Below, one piece after another: positions 14,001 through 26,000 of a DNA stretch of 49,978 nt. The DNA lies in IMG/VR virus record IMGVR_UViG_3300009593_000026, positions 1 to 49,978 of that record; one strand, written 5' to 3'. This stretch comes from a virus. The notes under the pieces are model-generated. The model was given only the letters and a program-made list of their open reading frames with translations. It had not been told where the DNA came from and did no database searches. The number at the start of each line of letters is the position of its first letter. Position 1 is the stretch's first letter. Both the position numbers and the translations under genes were made by a program.

Positions 14001-17000
14001 TCTCTTAAGCAAGTTTGTGTACCTTGATCTGAAGTACCAGTATCACCAGGTATCACAAAGTCAGGATACATAGCCTTCATTCTACCGACTGCTTCTTCAG
14101 CAATCCAGTACTTGTTCTTGTCAATAATATCGGCACAATCAACATAATCATCACGAGAAAGATCAACTCCCTCAGTCATAATCTCATCACGCCATAGTTC
14201 TACACCCTCAGCAGTAGCAGTAGAAGTTATAGTTTGTTGGAATGTAGCATAAATTTCACCCTTAATAATAGGAATAGGTGCTTCACCATTAAATCCAAAC
14301 TTAAGATTTATATCTGTATCATCATAAGTTCCACTAGGAGTAAAGTCGCTAGTATAATCAACAGCAGTAGAACCTAACTTAATCATTAGGTTCTCCATAT
14401 TACCTGTAAATGCTTGAGCATTAGCAGCATTAGCACCAATCTTAACTGGCATATTGCCATAATTGGTGTTATCAGTATAAGTTGTGGTTTGTTTAGTACC
14501 ACCAACGTACATATTTGTAGCACCACTATTTCTTACGATAGCGATATGAGTCCAAGTATTTGCTGCTAGATTTGCACTTGATGTTATTCTGTCAACATTA
14601 CCAGTGTTCCAACGAACAGTGTTATTGACCATAATCAAGTAAGCAGAACTTGTATCACCAGTTGAAGTACGGAAATCTAATAATGTTTGGTTACCACTAA
14701 CACCTGTTGCTTTAACCCATAATTCTATAGTGAAGTTACCATCAGGAATAGATCCATCACCAAATGCAACTTTCTCAGTAGATGGATGTGTTAGATATGC
14801 ACTACCATTAAATTCAAGAGATCCAGCACCAGCAGCATAATCTAAATTATCTACAGTTACGTTAGTATTAACTAAAAGACTATTAGTAATGTATTCTCCA
14901 TCATTGAATGCTCCTGAAGGTTGTTTACTATAGATCCACTTATTACCTGCATTAGAACCAATGATCTCAGCAGTAGATCCAGATGTTATACCTTTAACAA
15001 TTTCACCGAAGACAAAGAATCCACCAGAAGACTTATCTTTATAAGCGTGCTTAATAGACTTAAGTGTCTCAGAATCACTGAATGAATATGGAGGTGCAAC
15101 TCTAGTTACATTTGAAATAGACCAAGGATAAGTTCCAGGTGCAGCACCAGTTGGATCCTGTAATGAATCAGTGATAATTGCAAAGTAATTAGTAATAGCA
15201 GATGTTACGTTTACACAAGCAGTTGTAGAAGGATTTGCCATCAAAGCAGTAGATGGTTCAGTCTTCGTTGTTCCAGCTTGGAATGCTGCTCTAGTTCCAG
15301 GTGATGCAGTAGTACCTAGGGCATTAATCAGAATATTCGCTAGGGTGGTTATTGTTGCAGCAGGTGCCTGACAAGCAGGAGATGCACCATCAGCAGTAAT
15401 ACCACTATCAGTAAATTGTGTCCAACCGTGTGAAGTATCTTGCTTGGCATATACAACGTTCCTCTGAACATTAATTGCTATATCTCTTGCCTTAGTAAAG
15501 GCATCTACCATAGTATCGATATCACCAGTTACAGTACCATAATGAAGAATACGATCTGTTGCTTCCCAAACAAAGTCATTACCACCAACAGCAGTGTTAT
15601 ATGCAATTGCTTCAACAACATCAACTATATCTGACAAGCAATGTGAGTCACCACCAGATACTGTATAACCAGGATTCTGTTGTTTAGCATAATACAATGC
15701 TTCGTGAGCGATATACCACTTGTTAGCAAGTAATAGTGCTCTAGCATCAGCGTGACTATTATCAGTTACACTATACTCACCAGTAACAGTTAAGTCTCTC
15801 CACTGCTGTAATGTAGTAAATGAAGTATCAATATCCTCCATTCTTATGCACTGGAGTGCTAAGTCTCGTGCTTTATTCATTGCCCAAACTGTTTGAGATT
15901 CAGCACCATCAACGTGATATACAGTGTTACCTTGAACGTAAGTATTAGCAATATCCCAAACTTCAGAGTTACCATCAAACTCTAACTGCCAAGCCATCAT
16001 ATTGATAGCATCTACAATATCATCTTCACAATCTGCATTTCTACCAGTATTGATTTGGAAGGAGGGGTAGAAATCTAACATTGCTCCCACGGCTTCTTCA
16101 GCGATAAATCTCGCATTACGCTGCAAAGCGTTAGAAGCATCATTAAGACGTACATCGTGAGTCCTTCTTAGAGATGAATTACCAAAGTAAATCTTCTTAA
16201 GACGAATGTCAGAACCAGCAGCAAAGTCAGTACCAGTTAAATTGTCATAACGTATCTCTTGGTTACGAACTCTCTCAAAGTCTAGGAAGTCTTGGTTATT
16301 AGCTGTCTCAGGATCATATAGTTCAACAGGGTTAATAACTGTTTCTGATATGTTATCAAGTATCTTATTAGGGAAGGTAATAGAAGGTACCCTCTGGAAT
16401 ACTAATCCAAAGAAGGAAGAACTAGGTGATAGGTCTACCTGATCAATAATTTGGTTAGATATATCATCCTGATAAGGTGCAATACTTGTAATAGTTGCTG
16501 CAATCTTAGAACGTGCAGAATAAATGATATCATTGAACTTGATATTAAATTCACCAGTCTCATACTTAGCAGTACCAGAAGTACGTGAAAGAACTAGTTC
16601 ATTAGTAATAACACCATCTTGTAAGTTATTCTCTTCAATAATAGCAAAATTACCAGCCAAATTAGTGATTCTCTCACCTTGTTCGTAGATAGTCTTAGAA
16701 GTTAAAGGAGAAATATCACCTAAAGTAGAATTGAATCCAGTCTGTGAACCCATTATACTTTCATTAAGTTGGAAGGTTCCTTGTATGTCAATAACGTCAA
16801 TATAGTCAACACCTGAATCTATGCAAGTTGCAGTTGCTTCTGATACCAAACCACGAACAGTATTACCTAAAAGTGGGAAAATACCACCAATAGAACTGAA
16901 TGTCATTCTAGTGATTACTTTCTGAGCATAAACTGCTTCACGGAACTTAATTCTAGAAGGTGCTTTAGGTGCTTCAGTAAAGACAACAGAAGGTCCAGCT

Positions 17001-20000
17001 GTTGAGAATGCAGTACCTGGTGACTGTGCAACACCATTAATCAAGATAAACATCTGATTATCTGCTGCAGTTATGGAACTACCTTCTACATTAAGAGGGA
17101 ATTGGGTTTTAATTCCATCAAAGTCATCAGAGATGTTATCAATCTTCTTAACGATAGAGGTTAAGATTTCCTCTGAGTTAGTTAATCTCTTCTGTCTGAA
17201 CAGTACCTCAGTATTATTAAACTGAGTATAAATGGGTTGTGCGTTAGCAAATGATGTAATTTGATTAATATTAGTGAAACTATTGATATTAACTTCTTTA
17301 ATAAGGTCAGATACAACCTTTCTTCCAGAAATATCCTTACCACCAGTGATTGCTAGTTCACCGAAGAGGTTGAAACCAACAGGGTGGTTTGTTTCTAATA
17401 CAGGCTTTCTCCACTGGTTAATAGGTGTTTGAGACTTAATAACGTATGAGAAGTTCTGATAGAAGTAAGAATCTTGTATTTTTTGAACAATTTCAGATGG
17501 TTTACCAACGTCATCGATAAATTGACCAGGAGTATTGGTTAGAGAAGCAATATTCAGTGTACCAGTAGCGATTGATAGGTTATCAATCAAACCAGATGCA
17601 CGAGAAACTTCACCAGTTACACGCTCTCCAGATCTCCAAACACCATCATAGTTCTCAAGTTTAAGGATTCTAGGTCCAATCTGCCAACCTTCGTTAGTAG
17701 AAACATAACCAGTAGCAGATGCGAGTTCAAGTGAAGTACCCTGATAAACAAGTTCACCTGCAAGGAATCTAGAAGTTTCAACGATAGCAGTTGCTTTACC
17801 ACCAAATACCTCGGTGAGTAGTACCTGTCTACCTTCACCTTGAGTCAAGAATGTGATATAAGAACCAGATTCAGCATCTAACTTGGTTAGAGAGATACGT
17901 AATTGGTCTGATTCAAGTGAATTTGCTTCACCAGCAATAGCATAGTATGTCTGATTTGAGTTCAAGCTAACCAAACCTGCAGAACTAGGTTTTGGAAGAA
18001 TACCTACGGTTGATCCTAGGTCTTCTGCTCTTAACTGAACTTCAGCACCAGTTGTGATACCGTGTGGGAAGTTGAACTGTAAATAACCTAAGTCAACGTT
18101 AACAACGTAGTTAAATTCTGATTTAAGTGTAACTGAAGGTTCAGAACTGTATCCTGAGCCAGGATCCTTAATAATAACCTCAGATAGACGATTGTTCTTA
18201 ACAATTGCTTCTGCCTTAGCACCTGATCCACCACCACCTTCGATTACAACAGCAGGAACTGAAGTATATCCAGCACCTGGGTCAGTTATCTTGATCTGTG
18301 CGAGTAAAGCGGTATTAAACAGCTGAAGGTTCACAGGGAAAGTTATTTCAGGTCTCAGTGTATAATCGTGAGAATAACCGAAACCAAACTCATTATTCTT
18401 AAGTTTCTTGATCTTACCGATTGATTTACCTTGTAAGAACACAGAAGCACCCGATCCTTCATCAGGAATCACAACATCTAGTACTGCACCAGAACCTGCA
18501 AGTAAAGGTCCTAGGATACCTGGTATAGCATCTACATCAATAGAAGCAGTCTTATAACCTTTACCTGCAGATGTAAGGACAACATCAGTGATAACACCTT
18601 CAAAGTCTCCGTCATCTTGAACAGTGATGTTACAAGTAGCACCTTCACCATCTCCATCAATAGGAACGTTATAGTAAACACCATTTACGTACTCAGTACC
18701 ACCATTTGTGATTCTAACCTTCTCAATTTCTCTGTTAGATGCAATATCAGTAACGATTGGTAGTCTCTGATAGAATCCACCTGCATTTACAAGTTTGATA
18801 TCAGATATTGGACCAATTGCCTTAACTGAGGTTGTTGAGTAAGAAGAACGAGCATTGCCAAATTCATTATTACCAACAGGAGCATTTGTCTTTTCAGGTT
18901 CATTTAATAGTCTAAAGGCGAATTTTTTACCAGCATCGGTTACAGAAGTAACTCTGAATGTGCCATCATAAGGAGATTTAATAACGTCAATGAAGGATCC
19001 TTCTCCAACTGGTGAATCTGCACCTGTTCTAGATGGGTCAAAGTAATATGAAATATTAGTAACATCCTCATTAATGACGAATTTAACCAACGGAGTTGGT
19101 GAATCATCATCAGTAAATCCAGGTGTACCCTCTCTAATAATGTTAATGAATGGATATTCCAGTTTATACTGGTTATCTCTAGAGAATGATAGGAAGTATC
19201 CAAGGTTAGATTCATCATCAAGGTCAAATATGTACTGATGACCTCTAACAAAGAGGAATTTAGGATGTTTTGCGTAGATATTAACGTTAGATACTGAATT
19301 TCCACTACCAGCAAAGGTTGGATCCTGTACAGCAGTACCTCTCATACGGAATGAGAAGTCTCTTGAGTTAAAGACCTCTTCTACGAAGAACGAACCATTA
19401 TAGTCATTTGTAGCAAAGTTCTCTGTAAATATGATCTCATTTTCTACAAAATTGTGTCTACTAGAAGCAGAACAGTAAACAAGGTCAGTATTTACTAATG
19501 AACCACTAGGAATTACGTCCTTATTAAGTTGTGCAATCAAGGATATCTTCTTAACACCAGTCAAACCAGTGAATGTTGCAATCTTACCAGTAGCATCAAC
19601 AGCAAACTGAAGATTAACAGCATCGGCATCAATGGTATCTCCTTTAATGAATGAAGAGTCTTGATATATTTCTTCGATCTTGATAGTGTAATCCTCAGCT
19701 GAGAATTCTTTCCAAGAAGCAAATGCACCTAAAGTAGAACCACTATATGAAGTATTTGCTAAATCTACCTCATATATGCCAGATGCAGACAAATATGCCC
19801 AAGAAACAGCACCATCAGATACAATACCAGTTGTATGAGTAGGTGCAATAGTACCAGATGTACCAGGAGAGGTACACTGATATAGCTTCTTATCGTTGTA
19901 AACTATGTCTTCTTGTGCATATACAAAGTTAGTTGCCCAAATTGGGTCAGTCTTTTGCTCTGTAAAGTTCCATTCAAGGTCATTTACATCATTAGCAGTT

Positions 20001-23000
20001 GATTTTACTAGTTTTGTAGTGTCAAAACTACCTGCAATCTTACCAATCTTGCAAGATTGAGTTCCAACTTCAACAATTGTTCCATATCCAGAGACAACAT
20101 CGTTACCACCAATGACTGAATACTGTTGTAATATTGCTCCTTTAGTGAAAGTAGCGTCCTGATTGAAGTTAATTGTCTTAACAAGGTCAATTAACTGATA
20201 TTTTGCGTCTCTAAAGTAGAATTTTGGTACAACAGTCGTTGTAAGAAGTAGTTTCTTACCACCAGGAGTCGGAATAGTAGCAGTTCTGTTACCAAATGAC
20301 TGATCTGTTGACGATACAGTGAATATACCAGGCTGATGTGTAGAAATAACATCACCATAATCAAGTATTTGAATACCTGCAGGACCAAGAATCCAAGGAT
20401 TCATTGCTACGTTCTGGGTATTAAACGTATAATTGCTCTCAGAGGCGATATTAAAGGTATGTCCTGTCTCAACATCGTTAAGATTGAATGATCCTAATGC
20501 TGTCTTGTCCTTATCAATCTTATAAACAAATCCTTGTGCAATACTATTAGTACCAGTAACTAAAGCAGAGGTAAATGTATCATCATACTTAGCAGTAGGT
20601 GAGACAACTAGGTTATCAATCCATCCAATCCAGTTATTTGTTGCGTTAGGAGTTGAATTAGATCCAATTGTTACATCTTTAAGGTTAATATCAACTGTTG
20701 TACTTGTAAGTACCTGTGTTTCAATACCATTAACATATACACGATACTTGTAATCACCAACACCTACACGATCTTTAACTAAAGCAACGTGAATAAACTC
20801 CTCGTTATTAAAGATTGCTAGGTAGTTTGCAGCAGTGGAGAATGTTGTAGTACCAGTTATATCAATCCAAGTCTTACCATAGTTGGGACTTGTCTGATCT
20901 GCATCAAGACCAGCTTTAACTGTATTACCTATAGCATCAGTTACAGTGAAGAATTCTGGTTTTGTGTTAGCAGCAGTATACTGAGCAGTTGAAAGTGCCC
21001 AAAATGCTTCTACAGTATAGCTTGTAGCAACATCTGATCCATAGAGCATCGTCATAGCATTAGATGCATCTAGTTTTACTGAAGAAGCACCATCATACTT
21101 CTTAGTATCATCAATTACAGCATTACCAGTTGCATACCACTGTTTGTTAGTTCCAGTAGCAAGAGTATCATTATATGTGTCATCAGCAAGGTTATCAGCA
21201 GTATTCCAGTTAAATATCGCTAACTGATCTGCTTCTACCTTATTACCAACAACAATTGTGTCACCAGAACTGTCGTTAGATACAGCAATTGCTTTAAATC
21301 CAATACCATCAGTCTCAGTTGCAGTTGAAGCAGTAATTACTGTACCTGTATTCCAACCAATCTTAAGAGTAGTGGATTCAACTTGATTAAATGCTCTTTC
21401 TACAGAACAAGATACATCAACATTACCAAAGATATCAAACTCTACACCACCATTATGAACAGCATTATAGGTTCCAGTAGGAACAAATATTCTACTTTGC
21501 TCAGCTTCTGTAAAGTCACCATCATCAAACTTGGTGTATAAAACACCATAATCCTTACCATTAGTATCTTCTGCTGTAGCAGTTACATGTACAGCACCAT
21601 ATTCATCAATGGTGAATGTTGGGTTCTTAAACTTATAACTGGCATTAGTGATTTTTTTAGACCATACAACCTCAATAGTTGCAGTATCATAATAAGTTTC
21701 ACCAATTATGATGTCAGATGTATTATCAGGTTCAGATACACCACAGAATAGGAAGGTATCCTTAGATTTCCACTTTATCTGATGTAAATGCTCACTAACA
21801 TCAGTAGAAGCAATCTTACGCTTCTCCATCATAGATCCATCAAGATCTAATAATGCAACCCACATATCATCTGGTTGCAAGGAGTTAGCATCGGTATAAC
21901 CACCGATCATAGTTCTACCGTCTTGATCTAATGAAATAGTAGTTGCATAATCTCTTCTTGTAGCACCAGAGATACCAGCAATATCACGTTGCCACTGAAG
22001 AATACCATCAGGGTTATTTGCATTATCAAATCCTGAAGTATACTTAGCAACAACAATATCTGGGTTGTAAGTAATATTTGTGATGTTAGTAACTGTCTCA
22101 CCAATTACGTAGATATTATGAGGATTACTATTCTCAACATATAAAGACTTCCATCTTAGTGATTTTGGACCAGAAGGTACTGTAGGTACTAGGGTTCTCT
22201 GCCAAAGTAAACGACCATCACTATTAAACTTAGCAAGAATACCACAAGTATCACCATCAGCAAGATTTCTTTCAGCAGCAACGTAGATAGTACGATCATC
22301 AGCAACTTGAACGTCATTTATAGAAACAGTACCAGTTGCTTCATTCAAGAATGATAAGAAGTAATTTGCCTTCTTATATCTCTGTGGATGTGATACACGA
22401 ATCTTAGGTGGATTTGTTGAGTCATATCCAGAACCAGAGTTGATTATATTTGCTTTCTTAACAGCACCCGCTTCAGTTCTTTCTAAAGTTAACTTGAAAT
22501 CTTGTCCAATTGTAGAAATTAGTTCATATGTTGGAGGAAGTTCAGAAGAATAACCAACACCTTCCTGTGTAATGTTTAATTGCTCTACACCAGCAATAAC
22601 CTTAACTTTAAGAGTTTTATTAGTATCATCAAGAACAGGTGTGCTCTTAACGATAATTTCATCGTTAGCACGTAATTCGTGTTCAGTAGCAGTTGTAATT
22701 TGTCCGTAAGGTACGTCATTAGTCATATAAGACGAATAACCTGCTACATCAAGACCTTTAACTGAATTAACCTTAGCAGATGCACCAAATCCTTGTGTAT
22801 CTGTATTATCAAAGTATAGTTTGTCACCAACCTTATAAGAGATACCTGGGTTCTCAACAACGAATCCATCAACTTGAGCATCCTCAAACTTGGTAGTAGT
22901 CTCAATATCAATGTCCACCTCAGATCTTGTAGATACTCTAGGGTAGTAATCAAATAATTGTAATACGGGTTCTTCAGCGATATTGATTGGTGTAGTATCT

Positions 23001-26000
23001 TCAAGGTTATTGATTACACCGTCTCTATTAGTATCTTCAATTTCAAAGATAAGTTCCTCACCAAGTTCAGTTACAAGGATATCAGTGTCTTGGTTTGGTT
23101 GACGTTCAATATCAATATCAACATCTTCGTAAGGATCACGGAAACGAACAACATCATCAGGAATATTTGTCTGTACAGCATCCTGACTGTAGTTCCACTC
23201 ATCTGCCTTAGAATATAACTGAGGACCAGCAATATATGGGAATACTGGATTACCTGCATCAGATGCGTCAATTGAGATAAAGTATGCGTATACACCTTCA
23301 GGGAATTGAGGTGTCTTACAGAAACGACCATTATACTGGTCTAGATCACCATATTGGAAAGTATACTCAAAATCTTCGATAAATGAACCTGCAGGATAGT
23401 CACTTAGTAAAGGACCATCTAAACGAACTGGATTAGGGTTGGTTGCTAGGTCATATATTAGAATTGGCTTGATACGGTAAGAAGATCTAATACGACGTAT
23501 ACCAGAAGACTGGTCAGTAGCATCTATGTAACCATAAGGACCATAAATGGGGTTACCATCAAATGCCCATCCGAGGATTGGTGAGTGTTGCCATCCTGTA
23601 GATAATTCTTGTAATTGTTGTGTTGCTTGGTTCTTAAAGACATTATCACCCAAAACATAACGCAACTGCTTAGGATCTGATAAATGTGCGTATTCACCAC
23701 CATATTGAGTGTTATATCCTGCAAATACGTAACCACGTGCTGTATCGAAAGATTGACCTAACTCATCTTGTAGGTTTCTTGTCCACTCAAATACATTAGC
23801 GGTAAACTCTGCCATTTCACCGACTGCTTCTAATCTAACAGTTGTGAGTCCAGTAGTGTAACCAATACCTCTATTGACCACAGTAACACCAATGACCTTA
23901 CCTCTATCTTCACCAACAGTACCAATACTTGCTTTTGCAACAGCACCATAACCATCACCATTGATTACAATCTCAGGAGCAGTGGTATATCCCTTACCTG
24001 CAGCAATGATAGCAATAGAAACTATACGACCGTTAATAATGATTGCTTGTGCAACAGCACCTTCACCAGAGTTTAACTTAATAGTAGGAGATTCAGTATA
24101 AGATGAACCTGCACTATCTACACTTACAGATTGAATTGGACCTCTTACACGTGCAGTTGCGGTAGCACCTGTACCATTTCCACCTGAAATAGAGACATCA
24201 GGTTGAGAAGTGTATCCTTGACCTGGGTTTTCAACCAGAATCTTAGAAACTATACCATTAGTAATAACAGCAGTAGCAGTTGCACCGAATCCACCACCAC
24301 CAACGATAGAAACAAGAGGACTAGAAGTGTAACCAGTACCCCCCGCAGAAACATCAATTTCACTTAATTGTCCGTTAACAACAACACTAGCAGTAGCACC
24401 TGTACCATTTCCTCCACTAATTTCAATAATAGGAGGATTCGCTGCATCATATCCCTGTCCAACATTAGTAATATTAATTCCAATTACACCACCATACTTA
24501 ATCTTGGTTTCTGACTTATATGACCACGCAGATACACCATTAACCCACGCACCAATAGGACCAAAGTCAGTATCTTCCCGTTTGGAAATCGTATTGATAA
24601 CTCTAGGAATACGGATTAACTTACGCTGGTTACCTGGAAGTAGTGCAGATCCAACAAAAGGACCAACCTCATAGTTAGGAATACCAGAAGATGCTATGTA
24701 AGCATACGTATTGTTGAAGAATGTATTCTGTACGTTTGTAGTAAAATCTCTAATTGCAATACTAATTCCCTCTTCTGGAGACTTACCTTTGTTCAAGTCA
24801 ACAGATAAGAGGATATTACCTTGAGGTGAAGCATCTGCAGGTGCAGGAATGTTATACTCAAAGATAAAATCACTAATACGTGATGTTACTAGGAACGTAC
24901 CGTTGAACACAGTTGGGTTTGCACCGTAGATAGTAACAGTGTCACCAACAAGAAGACCGTGCTTATTAGAGCAAGTTACGGTTGCAGTCTGGTTATTAAG
25001 TCCGCCAGGTACAATTCCAGTAACATTGATCAGTTTCTTAACGTTATACAACCAAGAAGTGATACGTTGATCAACAGAAGTAGATCCAAGAGAAGCAACG
25101 TTTAGTTTGTCACCTGGTAAGTAATATGATCCTGTGTTGGTCAATACGGTGGATTTTGCATCTGCAATACCCAAAACACGCATTTTTATCTCATTTGGAA
25201 GACCACGATTCACATATACAAAAATTTGTGAGTAAATTGTGGTACCTGCGTCCCAATCCTCCACAACACCGTTCTCAGAACGTGTACATTCGATGAACTG
25301 GTTAAGAGTCTTCTCCTTGTACTGTACCTCCTCATTGTCATCAATAAGGATTGTACCGTTTCTTTCAGGCCAACCAATCGTAGAGTCAACAGTAATAATA
25401 GATTCTGTAGCATCAAGTGATTCTACAAGAGTAGTTTTGTAGGGTATAGTGAATGAACCCTGTAGAGTTTCCTCAGATATAGCAAGTTCATATATGGTTC
25501 CTACACCAGTATTGATGGATATAACGTTCTCAATCAGTGCAGATGCACCTTTAACATTGATATCTACCTGATCTACATACTGAATTAACTGTGCATCTAG
25601 AAGATCAGCTGGATCTCCACTCATAAGTTCCGCACGAAGTACTGTATCTACGTTCCAAGATGCAGCAGATGGCTTAATAACCTCATCTTTTGGATAAGAT
25701 ACATCCACATTTTCAGAGAATAGCATCTTAAAGAGGTACTGTGTAGAGATCTTCGTACCTTTAGATGCGTAGAAATCACTAATAGTCTTGATAATTTGCG
25801 GAGCATTTACCTTTTCATAGTCAATTTCCGCATTAGGAAGATATTGATTTACGTACCTTCTGTATAATTCCTTAGCAAATAGTGTATCGAGGTTATGTAT
25901 TGTAGACCCAACCTCGTGAGAAGACTGAACAGTATCCGCTTCTTTAGAGTAAACTTGATTACCTTTCTGATCAAATGAACTTACAGATGAAACACCACGC

